A stretch of DNA of 64,000 bases from Thermophilibacter provencensis (lineage in GTDB: Bacteria; Actinomycetota; Coriobacteriia; Coriobacteriales; Atopobiaceae): the NCBI RefSeq assembly GCF_900128445.1, contig NZ_LT671417.1, forward strand, positions 877,547-941,546, given 5' to 3'. The notes beneath the pieces are model-generated. The model ran no database searches. It saw only the letters and a program-made list of their open reading frames with translations, and was not told where the DNA came from. Shown piece after piece: positions 44,623 to 53,665 of the stretch (its first letter is position 1; each line of letters begins with the position of its first letter). A program made the position numbers and the translations under genes.

Positions 44623-46083
44623 CTACCCGGCGCGCGTGAGCTCCAGCGCGCTGTCGCAGCAGCGGTTCAGGAATTCTCGGTCGTGGGTGACGAGGACTAC
44701 GGTCGCCCTTTCGTCCGACAGGCCGCGGACCAGGCTCGCCACCTGCTTCATGCGGTCGAGGTCGAGCCCGCTCGTTGGCTCGTCCAAAAGGATCAGCCTT
44801 CTCTCAGAAAGGAGCGCACACGCCACGGCGAGGCGCTGCTTCTGCCCGCCGGACAGGGCCATGGGGTGCACGTCCCGCGCACCGAGAAGGTCAAGCGAGG
44901 CAAGCGTCGCCTCTGCCCTCTCCCTGGCTTCCCCCTCCTCCCTGCCGCCCAGCGAAAGCATGCACTCGTTCCAGACGCTGTCGCTGAAGAGCTGGTTGTT
45001 GACGTCCTGCATCACGAGCGAGACGAGACGCCTCCGAGCGCGGCGCGCGACCTGCTTCCCTCCGACGAGGACGCGGCCCGCGTCCTTGCGCTCGAGGCCG
45101 GCGATCCCCCGGAGCAGCGTACTCTTCCCCGTGCCGTTCTCGCCCAGGACGCCCAGCACACCGCCGGCAGGAACCGTCACGCTCAGCGGAGCGAACACCG
45201 CCCCGTCCCCCCGAACCACGGTGTAGTCGTCCAGCGCGAGGCCAGCCCCCGTCCGGTTGCCCGCCGCCGCGCGCGGCACGCGCACGGCGAGGGCGTCGCC
45301 CGCGCCGACGGCGCGGAGCCCCATCCCCTCCCGCTCCTCCGAGGAGAGCCCGAGGAGCTCTTCCGGCGAGAGCTCGCGGACTATGCGGCCGCCCTCGACG
45401 AGAATGGCGCGGTCGATGAGGTCCGAGGCGAAATAGAGCCGGTGCTCGGCGATGATGACGGTCCCGCCCTCCGCGACGACGGAGCGCACCTCGTCATGCA
45501 GCCTCTGCACGGCGGTCGTGTCGAGGTTCGCGGTGGGCTCGTCGAGCACGTACACGTCGGGCCTCGCCACGTCGACGGAGGCGAAGACGAGGCTCTGGCG
45601 CTCTCCGCCGCTCATCTCGGTGACGTTGCGCCCCAGCAGCCTGCGGGCGTCCAGGGCCTCCACGGTGGTTCTTATCCGTGCCTCGATCTCCGTTACGGGG
45701 ACCCCGCGCGACTCGAGCCCGAAAGCGAGCTCGTCGTTGGACGTGAGGTTGAAGAACTGGCTCTTCGGGTTCTGGAACACGCTCCCGACGCGTTCGGCGA
45801 GCTCGTACATCTCGCAGCGACCGGGGTCGAGCCCGCAGACGGAGACCGAGCCGGCCATCTCGATGCCCGGCTCGAACGACGGGATCAGGCCGTTGATGCA
45901 TTTCGTGATGGTCGTCTTGCCCGACCCCGAGCGTCCGACGAGCATCAGACATTCGCCCCTTCGGACCTCGAGGTCGATTCCGTCCAGAATCTTCCTGCCC
46001 CCTGCCGCCTCGCAGGAGACGTTCTCGAGCCTCACGACGGGCTCGCCGAGCGGTCTTCGGGGCGCATGCGAAACCCTCTCCAT
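44623..46083 (-). CDS. ECF transporter ATPase, two fused domains, cluster II
   Basis: A 486-residue fused EcfA-A' protein. The first domain has GRSGSGKTT, VFQNPKSQFF and MSGGERQ; the second has GENGTGKST, LSGGQKQR and LILLDEPTSGLD. It overlaps the T-protein stop by one base (TGATG). Same design as cluster I, but gene order is S-T-A rather than T-A-S. Confidence 0.9.
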   Translation of the reverse strand: MERVSHAPRRPLGEPVVRLENVSCEAAGGRKILDGIDLEVRRGECLMLVGRSGSGKTTITKCINGLIPSFEPGIEMAGSVSVCGLDPGRCEMYELAERVGSVFQNPKSQFFNLTSNDELAFGLESRGVPVTEIEARIRTTVEALDARRLLGRNVTEMSGGERQSLVFASVDVARPDVYVLDEPTANLDTTAVQRLHDEVRSVVAEGGTVIIAEHRLYFASDLIDRAILVEGGRIVRELSPEELLGLSSEEREGMGLRAVGAGDALAVRVPRAAAGNRTGAGLALDDYTVVRGDGAVFAPLSVTVPAGGVLGVLGENGTGKSTLLRGIAGLERKDAGRVLVGGKQVARRARRRLVSLVMQDVNNQLFSDSVWNECMLSLGGREEGEARERAEATLASLDLLGARDVHPMALSGGQKQRLAVACALLSERRLILLDEPTSGLDLDRMKQVASLVRGLSDERATVVLVTHDREFLNRCCDSALELTRAG

Positions 46084-46808
46084 CAGACAGCACCTCCCCA
46101 CAAGGCAACCGCGGCCACCGCCGCAGCCGACGCCGAGAGGATCGCCCAGTCCGACGCGCGCATGGAGAGCCTCTCCGTGTCCGTGGACGGGGCGGGGTTC
46201 TCGATCCCCCGGCACGTCGCGGCGCGGGAGAGCTCCTCGGCCGTGGAGGTCGCTGACATGACGAGGGGCACCGCGAAGCATTCGAGGCGGCTTGCCGGCG
46301 GGATGTCGCGGAGCGCCATGGCGTCCCGGATGTGAGCCGCCTCCTCCTTGAGCGTTGGGAAGTAGCGCATCGTGACGGTCAGGGGGATGAGGACCGCCTG
46401 GGGCACGCGCAGCTTCGCGAGGGCCGAGGCGATGCGGTGGACGGTGTTGTCCCTCACGAGCAGGGTGCCCACCATGAGGCAGAGGTAGATCTTGCGCGCG
46501 AACGTGAGGCTGATGGTGAACATCGTCGCCGCCACCCCGCCGACGCCGGGAAGCACGACGTTGAGCACCGCCCACAGCGCGGCATACAGGACCGCGAAGC
46601 CGACCGCCATGCGAACATGGCCGCAGAGCGCCTGCAGGACGGAGGCCGTGAGGACGAGCAGGAGCTCGACTTCGAGGGATTTGCCCACGAAGGCCGTTAT
46701 CGAGGCTGCGACGAGCACCCCCATGAGCGTGCGCGGGTCTGGGTCTATGACTCCTTTTCCGCTGCGCGCCCCAAGGATGCGATGGGCTCCGTCATCTGCC
46801 CGCCGCAT
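46083..46808 (-). CDS. ECF transporter T component, cluster II
   Basis: A 241-residue membrane protein with about five helices and the coupling motif region AHIRDAMALRDIPP plus ELSRAATCRGIENP. It starts at ATG 46808, overlapping the S-component stop by one base. It shares layout, not close identity, with the cluster I T protein. Confidence 0.85.
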   Translation of the reverse strand: MRRADDGAHRILGARSGKGVIDPDPRTLMGVLVAASITAFVGKSLEVELLLVLTASVLQALCGHVRMAVGFAVLYAALWAVLNVVLPGVGGVAATMFTISLTFARKIYLCLMVGTLLVRDNTVHRIASALAKLRVPQAVLIPLTVTMRYFPTLKEEAAHIRDAMALRDIPPASRLECFAVPLVMSATSTAEELSRAATCRGIENPAPSTDTERLSMRASDWAILSASAAAVAAVALWGGAV

Positions 46809-47416
46809 CACGCCAGGCCGGCTTTCACGAAGTGCTTCTTGAACATCCCGCGGGCGATGTAGGCGCCGATGAGCCCCGCGACGAAGGTCGCTGCGAACAT
46901 GGCAACGAGCATGCCCGGGTTTGCCGCCGTCTCGAGCGTCGCGAGGTAATCGGCCCCCATGCCCTGCCCGGCGATCTGCGCGACGAACGAGTCGTGGAAG
47001 GCCCACAGGGGCAGCGGGCTTCCGCACATGCCGAAGCCGAACACGGCGTAGGCGACGGCGTTGCCCGCGAAGCTCTCATAGCGCGTCGCGGCACGGATGA
47101 TCTCGGCGACGACGCACGAGGCGAGCATGAGGCCGAGGATGAGGGGCGTGAACATCCCGGTGATGAAGTAGATGAGCGAGGGAACCATTCCGATGATGAG
47201 GACCGTCCCGAACTTCGGCACCTTCGCGCAGGCGAGCATGAACGGGATTCCGGCGAACAGGGCATCGATGGCGGGCATGAACACCCAAAGGTAGGGATGC
47301 AGGCCGCTGAGCAGCATGAAGAGGAAGTTGATGACGAAGTAGAGCGCGGTGAAGATGCCGACGGTGATGAGGTCGCGGCCTTTGAGGCCGCGGGAGGCGG
47401 AAGGGGTTCCTGACAT
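46808..47416 (-). CDS. ECF transporter S component, MptD-like, cluster II
   Basis: A 202-residue membrane protein with six helices. The opening GLKGRDLITVGIFTALYFVI and the ending IARGMFKKHFVKAGLA are strongly characteristic of the Trep_Strep/MptD family of putative ECF substrate-binding subunits. Substrate unknown; the neighbouring metalloregulator and ABC pair hint at a metal chelate. It heads the S-T-A operon, with AGTTAACTAA-type boxes upstream. Confidence 0.88.
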   Translation of the reverse strand: MSGTPSASRGLKGRDLITVGIFTALYFVINFLFMLLSGLHPYLWVFMPAIDALFAGIPFMLACAKVPKFGTVLIIGMVPSLIYFITGMFTPLILGLMLASCVVAEIIRAATRYESFAGNAVAYAVFGFGMCGSPLPLWAFHDSFVAQIAGQGMGADYLATLETAANPGMLVAMFAATFVAGLIGAYIARGMFKKHFVKAGLA

Positions 47417-47426
47417 AGCTCGCTCC

Positions 47427-47535
47427 TTAGTTAGAGTTGGTTTACTCTTTGCGAGTATGATGCGCTTCTCGGCTACTCTCTAGCCCATTTGGTCAGGTAT
47501 GTCCCGTTTGGTCAAGAAAAGATAGAGTTAACTAA
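47427..47535. promoter_or_regulatory. Metalloregulator-type boxes before the cluster II ECF operon
   Basis: TTAGTTAGAGTTGGTTTACT starts at 47427 and AGTTAACTAA is at 47526-47535. Both are AT-rich islands upstream of the S-component start. The second matches the box at 43511-43520 exactly, linking both cluster II operons. Confidence 0.5.
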
Positions 47536-47661
47536 CTTTTGGAAGGCTATGGTCGCAGCGAGAGCTTTGGCAAGATCCACTGTGCGCTCCAGTACAGCGC
47601 CCCGTTCCTGAGTTTCGGCGCGCCACCGACTCCGCAGCCCCCCGGAGCAGCCGGGCAGGGA

Positions 47662-47681
47662 CCCAACCGACAACCCCCACG
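47662..47681. repeat. Conserved-loop element, copy 5 (decayed stem)
   Basis: On the minus strand CGTGGGGGTTGTCGGTTGGG matches the loop family seen at 10188, 17931, 21972 and 29331. The stem is weak. It lies at the border between the last cargo cluster and the transfer module. Confidence 0.65.
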
Positions 47682-47705
47682 GACACCGGTCCGCCGTGAC
47701 ATAAA

Positions 47706-47745
47706 GGGAGCCCCACCGAGGCAGCTTCGCCTCGACGGGGCTCCC
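47706..47745 (-). terminator. Terminator of the transfer operon
   Basis: A long stem (GGGAGCCCC with GGGGCTCCC, and CGAGGC with GCCTCG inside) is followed on the minus strand by TTTATGTC. It lies 28 bases past the last small gene. A dyad CCATGACA/TGTCATGG at 47748-47766 separates the two. Confidence 0.75.
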
Positions 47746-47773
47746 TGCCATGACAAGCTGTCATGGCCGCAGC

Positions 47774-47893
47774 CTACTCGCCTCCCTCCTCCCTCCGGTC
47801 CGCGTTGCCCGCCGCCACGCAGCACGCGTAGGCGACGAGCGTGACCGTCGAGGAGAGGACCGCGGTGACGGCGCAGGCGATCACGGTCTCCAT
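47774..47893 (-). CDS. Small membrane protein, 39 residues, at the end of the transfer operon
   Basis: Begins METVIACAVTAVLSSTVTLV and ends CCVAAGNADRREEGGE: one hydrophobic helix with two cysteines and a charged tail. The ATG at 47893 follows GAAGGGAGGGAAGCG and overlaps the surface-protein gene end by 13 bases. It resembles the tiny DUF3789-type proteins of conjugative elements. Function unknown. Confidence 0.6.
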   Translation of the reverse strand: METVIACAVTAVLSSTVTLVAYACCVAAGNADRREEGGE

Positions 47894-50667
47894 CGCTTCC
47901 CTCCCTTCGCGCGGGCCCTGTGGCGGAGGGAGCCGCGCGTGACCGCTCCGGCCCCGGCCCCGCGGCGGCGGGAGCCGAGCGCGATGGCGCCACCGACGCA
48001 GGCTGCCGCACCCGCGGCGCACGCCGCGGGGACGAGCCAGGACCAGTCGCCCGTCTGGGGCAGGCCGCCGGGCGTCGTCCCCGGGGCGGTCCCCGGCAGG
48101 GCCTCGTCGGCCATGGTCACGGCCTGCGCGTCGGCCGTCTCCTCCACGGTGAAGGGGACGTCCTCGGCGAGCGCGTAGCCCTCGGGCGCCTCGGCCTCGT
48201 GGAGGATGTAGTCGCCCGGGGCGAGCGCCTCGATGAGGTGGGGCTCGCCGTCGGAGACCCACTCCTCGACGACCTCCCCCTCGGCGTCCACGACCTGCAT
48301 GGTCGCGCCCGCGAGGGGCTCGCCCGTGTCAGCGTCGACCTTCCCGGCCTCCACCCTGGTGGGCTCGTCGACCATCTCCACCTGCGTCACGGGAACGCCC
48401 TCGAGGACCTCGAACTCCACGTCGGAGGTGACGAGGTAGCCCTCGGGCGCGGCCTCCTCGTGGAGCGTGTAGGAGCCGGGCATGAGCGTCAGCTCGTGGG
48501 GCTCGTCGCCCGAGACCCACTCCTCCACGAGCTCGCCGTCCGCGTCGTACACGCGCAGCGTCGCGCCGGGCAGCTCGTCCTCGCCCGTCACCGACTTCTT
48601 GGAGACCACGGTGCGGGGCAGGTCGTCGTTCGTGAGCGTGCCCAGGTCGACCGTCACGGAGTCGCGGTAGACCCTCACCTCGATGGGGCCGAGGAGCCGC
48701 TTGCCCTCGTTGGAAGCGCAGGGGAGCTCCTCGAGCTCGTAGGTGTCGTAGGGCAGCGCCCCCTTGGAGTCGTCGGGCCCCGACGCCCCGAACCACACGC
48801 CCGCCGCGGCGTCCCAGGAGCCGTCGGCCGCCTGGTCGTTGGCGTTGGTCGACGCGGTGTGCGGGACCCACGAGGCCGCCGTGCTGGCGTACCCGTTGCC
48901 GTCGGTCACGACGACGTGGGACTCGCCGGTGGTCGCGCTGGTGATGCGGAACGGCACGCCCGCCATGCGGGAGAGGTCCCCGTCGGAGACCTTTACGAGC
49001 TCGAGGTCGCCGCGCCTGACCTGGTTGGCCACCGCGCGTTCCCCGGTGAGCTCGACGACCTCGCCGTCCGCCGTGACCGAGAACGGGACCTCGGCGTCGG
49101 TGCCGAGGTAGCCCTCGGGCGCCTCGACCTCGCGCACGAGGTAGTCGCCGTAGGGCAGGGCGTCGGGCGCGGACTCCGCGGCCCCTCCCTCGGTCTCGAG
49201 CGTGAGCGCGACCTCCCCGGGCGCGACCTCCTCGCCGCCGACCGTGACGGGGCTGGCGGAGTCGTTCACGACCTCGAAGACCGCCCCGTCCACGGACGCC
49301 CCGCCCTGGGGCGCGTTCTCTCCGGTCTCGAGGTCCCTCTTCTCGACCCTCACCCCGCCGCGGGCGACGTCCTCGGCGAAGTCGGCCTCGTTGGAGACCT
49401 CCACCGACGTGTTGTCCTCGGACGACACCTTGAGCAGGAACTCCTCGCCGGAGGCGAGGTAGCCCTCCGGGGCCTTCGCCTCGGTCACCAGCAGCACGCC
49501 GAGCGGCACGCCCGGCACCTCGGCCCCGTCGGCCGCCGTCATGGAGGAGACCTCCGCGCGGCCGTCCTCGCCTGTGACCGCCACGGCGCTCATGTCGGGC
49601 TCCAGCCCCTCGAGGTCCTCAGGGCCGTCCACGGACGCGGAATCGACGGCGTAGTGCTCGACGAGGAGCTCCGCGCCGGCGAGCGACGCCCCGCCCTGGG
49701 GCGAGCCCTCCCCGGTCTCCGAGTCGTGCTTCCGCACCCCCACCGACGCCGCGGCGAGCGGCGCCTCGGGGTCGGGCGTCACGAGGACCTCGCGGCTCTC
49801 GTCCCACGTGCCGCTGCCGAGCTCGACCGTGTAGGTGCCCGGGTCGAGCGAGAAGCCCTCGGGCGCCTTGGTCTCGCGCACCGTGTAGGTGCCGCTGGGC
49901 AGGTCGCCCGTGGGGCCCGCCGCGCCGGACCCGTCGGTGACGAGGGTCGCCACCTGCGAGCCAGCGTCGTCGTACACCGCGTACTCCGCCCCGGCGAGGC
50001 TGTAGTTCGGGTTGCCCTCGGTGGCGGCGGGCCGCGCGGAGGACTTCTGCAGCCGGATGCGCCCCGCGTCCTCGAGGCCGCGGTACACGTCGAAGCTCGC
50101 GTAGACCTTGCCGTGGCCGCCGTTCACGCCCCACACGTCGTCGAACGCCTGGTGGCAGGTGCCCATCCGCTCGTTCAGGGCGTGGTAGAGCGTGCGGTCC
50201 TCGCCGACGATCGCGGTGTGCACGGTCGACCCCGAGGCGTTGCAGAACACCACGACGTCGCCGGGCCGTACGGTGCCGGCATCGAACGCGGAGTCGAACC
50301 CCTGCGCCGAGTCCCCGTGGTACACCCAGCCGTCCGAGACGTACTCCCTGATGGCGTCGGTGCCGCAGTATCCGGGCGAGCCGCCGGGCCACTCGGTCCC
50401 GTAGACGTGCACCATCACCCAGCCGACGAACCCCGAGCAGTCCCAGCCCGAGTCGTCCTTGCCGCCCCAGACGTAGGGCGTCCCCAGGTACGACTCGATC
50501 TTCGGCTTCGCCTCGGTCCAGCTGACCGAGGACAGCGCGGGCGCGCGTTCGGCGGCCTGCGCCTGGCCGGGCGCGACGAGTGCCTGGACCAGCACCGCGA
50601 GCGCGAGCGCCGCGACGAGGGCCGCGCGCAGGGCGCGGCCGCGTGTTTCCTTCGCCTCATTCCCCAT
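47881..50667 (-). CDS. LPxTG surface protein: NlpC/P60 domain plus SpaA/Cna-B repeats
   Basis: A 928-residue exported protein. A signal peptide covers about 1-39. An NlpC/P60-like domain follows (catalytic Cys 77 in WDCSGF, His 150 in STVHTA). Then come several SpaA/Cna-B-type domains recognised by ETKAPEGF, EVEAPEGYL, EEAAPEGYL and EAEAPEGYA. It closes with LPQTG, a membrane helix and an RRR tail, for sortase anchoring. It is encoded in the transfer operon, so it probably acts at the cell surface in wall remodelling or mating contact. Confidence 0.9.
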   Translation of the reverse strand: MGNEAKETRGRALRAALVAALALAVLVQALVAPGQAQAAERAPALSSVSWTEAKPKIESYLGTPYVWGGKDDSGWDCSGFVGWVMVHVYGTEWPGGSPGYCGTDAIREYVSDGWVYHGDSAQGFDSAFDAGTVRPGDVVVFCNASGSTVHTAIVGEDRTLYHALNERMGTCHQAFDDVWGVNGGHGKVYASFDVYRGLEDAGRIRLQKSSARPAATEGNPNYSLAGAEYAVYDDAGSQVATLVTDGSGAAGPTGDLPSGTYTVRETKAPEGFSLDPGTYTVELGSGTWDESREVLVTPDPEAPLAAASVGVRKHDSETGEGSPQGGASLAGAELLVEHYAVDSASVDGPEDLEGLEPDMSAVAVTGEDGRAEVSSMTAADGAEVPGVPLGVLLVTEAKAPEGYLASGEEFLLKVSSEDNTSVEVSNEADFAEDVARGGVRVEKRDLETGENAPQGGASVDGAVFEVVNDSASPVTVGGEEVAPGEVALTLETEGGAAESAPDALPYGDYLVREVEAPEGYLGTDAEVPFSVTADGEVVELTGERAVANQVRRGDLELVKVSDGDLSRMAGVPFRITSATTGESHVVVTDGNGYASTAASWVPHTASTNANDQAADGSWDAAAGVWFGASGPDDSKGALPYDTYELEELPCASNEGKRLLGPIEVRVYRDSVTVDLGTLTNDDLPRTVVSKKSVTGEDELPGATLRVYDADGELVEEWVSGDEPHELTLMPGSYTLHEEAAPEGYLVTSDVEFEVLEGVPVTQVEMVDEPTRVEAGKVDADTGEPLAGATMQVVDAEGEVVEEWVSDGEPHLIEALAPGDYILHEAEAPEGYALAEDVPFTVEETADAQAVTMADEALPGTAPGTTPGGLPQTGDWSWLVPAACAAGAAACVGGAIALGSRRRGAGAGAVTRGSLRHRARAKGGKRWRP

Positions 50668-50675
50668 CTCTCCTC

Positions 50676-51194
50676 CTATCTGGCGTCCCTGCCGGCGGCG
50701 GGCGCTTCCCTGCCGGCGAGGGCCTCCGAGCACGCCCGCGCCGAGGCGGCGCGCTCTCCGAGCCCCTCGCGCTCGCGCATGCGCTCCGCGTAGGCGCGCC
50801 GCGCCTCCTTGAGGGCGTCCTTGATCTGCTGCGGGGTGACCGTGACGACGTCCTTCTCGCGCCTCCCGTCGGCGCCGAAGACGGGGTTGCCCTCCTCGTC
50901 GAGCACGGAGCGTGAGAGCCGCACCTCGCGGTCGGCGAGCAGCGGGATGTCCCGCCACGTCTCCGGGTCGCGGAACCGTGCGGGGTTTACGAACAGGGGG
51001 CTGAACTCGTAGCCCCCGACGTCCCTGCCGTCGATCACGGTCCCGGCCGGCAGCGTCACCTGGTTGAAGGTGCGCGTCTCGCCGGTCCTGCGGTCGGTGT
51101 ACTCGATGTCCTCTCGCACGAAGTTGCGGTGGAGCGTGATGTAGACGTTCCTGCGCTCGCCCTGGGCCCCCTCGGGCCTCTCGTTCTCGGCCAA
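50676..51194 (-). CDS. Conserved conjugation-operon protein
   Basis: A 172-residue soluble protein with RNVYITLHRNFVREDIEYTD, LPAGTVIDGRDVGGYEFSPL and FRDPETWRDIPLL blocks, which I recall from hypothetical proteins of Coriobacteriia conjugative elements. The start is TTG 51194, four bases after GGAGG; no ATG or GTG fits. It lies between the VirB6-like and surface-protein genes. Function unknown. Confidence 0.7.
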   Translation of the reverse strand: MAENERPEGAQGERRNVYITLHRNFVREDIEYTDRRTGETRTFNQVTLPAGTVIDGRDVGGYEFSPLFVNPARFRDPETWRDIPLLADREVRLSRSVLDEEGNPVFGADGRREKDVVTVTPQQIKDALKEARRAYAERMREREGLGERAASARACSEALAGREAPAAGRDAR

Positions 51195-51268
51195 TCTGCC
51201 TCCTATCACTCGGTTCCTTTCCTCGCCGCCCGCCCGGGGCGGGCCCCGCCCGCGGCCGCCCACGCCCG

Positions 51269-52273
51269 TCACCCGCCCACGATGTCGCGGGCCCAGGCCC
51301 CGCTCTTCACGAGCGCGAGGATGAGCAGAACGCACATGGCGAGGTACTGGAGGGCGTAGGAGAGGCCCCCGACGACCGAGTCGACGGGCGTGCCGGTCCC
51401 CGCCGAGGCGGCGTTGAGGCCGCCGAGCACGATGGGGAACGACACCAGGACGACCAGGATGACGAGGCCGGCCAGGCACACCGCGGCGAAGTTGCGCAGG
51501 TACCCGACGCCCACCTGGCGCCCCTCCTCGAGGGCCATCACCGACAGCGGTATCGGCGCCGCGGCGGCCATGACGTAGATCTGCAGGGCGCGCGCCCACG
51601 ACACCACGAGCGCCACGACGTAGGCGGCGATGACGACGACCCAGCTCACGAGCGCGACGACCACCATGGCGAGGAGCGACGCGACGTCGTCCTCCGTGGT
51701 CACGATGCTCACCTCGGTCAGGTCGAGCGAGCCACCCGCGCCGAACAGGTCCGTGACGCGGCGGATCGCGAGCCTGACCACCTCGTAGACCGAGCCCATG
51801 AGGTCGAAGCTGTGCTGGACGAGGAACAGGAAGACGGCGAAGAACACGAGCAGGAACACCACCTCGCGCACGCCCGGGACGCGGGCGTCGCCCTCCATGC
51901 GCTGGGAGACGTGTATGAGCTGCACCGTGAACGACAGCGACAGCACGCCGCACCCTATGGGCAGTATCGCCGCCTCCCAGACGCCGCGCGCCACGTCGTG
52001 CATGGTGACCTCGCCCGCGGTGCCCAGCATGGAGTCGAAGGCGCTCGAGAGCACCCCGTCGTAGCCGATCCCCGACAGCACGTCCACCTGCGCGGAGAAG
52101 ATCCAGTTGCACAGGTCGCGCAGGAGGCCGCAGAGCCACGAGTTGATGTCGCCCGCGATGTCCGCGTAGGCGGGCCTCGGCAGGAGCAGGCAGAGCGCGA
52201 GCGCGAGCAGCCCCGCCGCCGCGGCGGCGGGGGCGCGGCGCGCGGCGCGGGTGGCTCTGGTCCCGGTTTCCAT
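51269..52273 (-). CDS. VirB6/TrbL-like channel protein
   Basis: A 334-residue protein with an N-terminal signal-like segment, an external stretch (DINSWLCGLLRDLCNWIFSA) and about six further membrane helices ending in SGAWARDIVGG. This is the layout of VirB6-like inner-membrane channel proteins of Gram-positive type IV systems. ATG 52273 has GAGGGGGAACC ahead; ATG 52288 overlaps the upstream stop and is possible. Confidence 0.82.
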   Translation of the reverse strand: METGTRATRAARRAPAAAAAGLLALALCLLLPRPAYADIAGDINSWLCGLLRDLCNWIFSAQVDVLSGIGYDGVLSSAFDSMLGTAGEVTMHDVARGVWEAAILPIGCGVLSLSFTVQLIHVSQRMEGDARVPGVREVVFLLVFFAVFLFLVQHSFDLMGSVYEVVRLAIRRVTDLFGAGGSLDLTEVSIVTTEDDVASLLAMVVVALVSWVVVIAAYVVALVVSWARALQIYVMAAAAPIPLSVMALEEGRQVGVGYLRNFAAVCLAGLVILVVLVSFPIVLGGLNAASAGTGTPVDSVVGGLSYALQYLAMCVLLILALVKSGAWARDIVGG

Positions 52274-52284
52274 GGTTCCCCCTC

Positions 52285-53226
52285 TCATCGGTACCTGACC
52301 GCGCAGGTGAAGTAGGCGACGCCGGTCGCCTCCCGGACCACGTCGCCCGGCTTGGGCGCGTGGATGTAGGAGTCGCCGCCGACGTAGATGGCGACGTGGC
52401 CGTCGCGCCACAGGATGTCGCCCGGCCTCGCCTCGGAGAGGGGCACCTCCTCGCCCCCCTCGTGCTGCTCGTTCGCGGTGCGCGGGATCGCGATCCCCGC
52501 CTGCGAGTAGCACCACTGGGTGAGGCCCGAGCAGTCGAGCGCCTCGCCCGGCGTGGAGCCGCCCCACACGTAGGGCACCCCCAGCTGCGAGCGGGCCGCC
52601 TCGAGGACCGCCGCCATGGCGGCCTCCCCGCTCTCGTACTCCTCGACCGTCATGCCGTCGAAGCGCCTGAGGCCGTAGGCGTCCATCGCGGACTTGAGCG
52701 CCTCGACGTAGGACGAGTCGGTCGCGTAGCCGGCGTCCTTGAGGCCCTCCGCCATGAGGTCCGAGTCACACTCCTCGATGGCGCGGCGTATGAGGGCGTT
52801 GCCGGCGTAGCGCTCGGCTTGCAGGAGCACACGGGAGCGGAAGACGATGCAGTCCCGGTGGCTCGAGAAGACTGTGAAGCGCGCCCGCACCTGGACGTCC
52901 TGGCCGCCGAGCTCCTCGCCGGTCTGCCAGCTCGACCACCCCTCGACCTCGGGGCAGCCCGCGAAGGAGTCCGCCCACTTGATGCCGAAGAGGTTGCGGT
53001 CGCGCTCGGCGAGGCCCGACAGCGAGTCGCCGACGCCCGACTCGCAGATGATCTGGGCGATCGTGCAGCCGGCCGGGTGGCCGTACTCCTCCTGGCACTC
53101 AAGGGCGGTGACGACCATCTCCCTGGTCACGTAGGGCGGCAGCCCGCTCGCCCGCGCCGCCGACTCCTCGTGGCTCCAGAACCCGAAGAGCGCCGACACG
53201 AGCTGTGCGACGGCCAGGACGCACAC
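52285..53226 (-). CDS. Bifunctional cell-wall hydrolase (lysozyme-like plus NlpC/P60), 5' end uncertain
   Basis: A membrane segment is followed by a lysozyme/glucosaminidase-like domain (YGHPAGCTIAQIICESGVGD, NLFGIKW) and a C-terminal NlpC/P60 peptidase domain (YVWGGSTPG, LDCSGL, then DGHVAIYVGG). It corresponds to CwlT of ICEBs1 and Orf14 of Tn916, which open the wall for the mating channel. GTG 53226 lies inside the membrane segment, so the real start is upstream. A second frame from GTG 53662 (AAPGLTPEEPSALARRGSTD) looks like the true N-terminus; a frameshift near 53500 is likely. Confidence 0.8.
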   Translation of the reverse strand: MCVLAVAQLVSALFGFWSHEESAARASGLPPYVTREMVVTALECQEEYGHPAGCTIAQIICESGVGDSLSGLAERDRNLFGIKWADSFAGCPEVEGWSSWQTGEELGGQDVQVRARFTVFSSHRDCIVFRSRVLLQAERYAGNALIRRAIEECDSDLMAEGLKDAGYATDSSYVEALKSAMDAYGLRRFDGMTVEEYESGEAAMAAVLEAARSQLGVPYVWGGSTPGEALDCSGLTQWCYSQAGIAIPRTANEQHEGGEEVPLSEARPGDILWRDGHVAIYVGGDSYIHAPKPGDVVREATGVAYFTCAVRYR

Positions 53227-53665
53227 GACGAAGGAGAACGCCGCGGCGACGCACGCCCCCGCGGGCAGCGCCCCGGGCGCGACGGCGGCGACCAGCTTCG
53301 CCGCCGCCCCCTTCTTCGCCGCGGAGCGGGCCGCGGTCGCAGCGGCGCCCCGCGCCCTTGCCTGGGCGGCCCGGCGGGCGGCGTGCCCGCGGGCGCCGGG
53401 GCCAGAGGCGCGCCTCCCCCTCCCGGCCCCCCGCGCAGAGGCGGCGCCGGCGCGTCCCCTTCGGCGGGGGAGGGCGCTGCCCGCGCCCCTCGCGGACGGG
53501 CTCCGCCCGCCCCCTGGCGAGGCCAGTGTCGCGCGGCCCGCCGCGCGACACCCTCCGGGCCCTCTCGGAGGACCCCCTGACGAGCCCCGCGCGCACGGCG
53601 TCGGTCGAGCCGCGCCGGGCGAGGGCCGAGGGTTCCTCCGGCGTGAGCCCGGGCGCCGCCACCGG

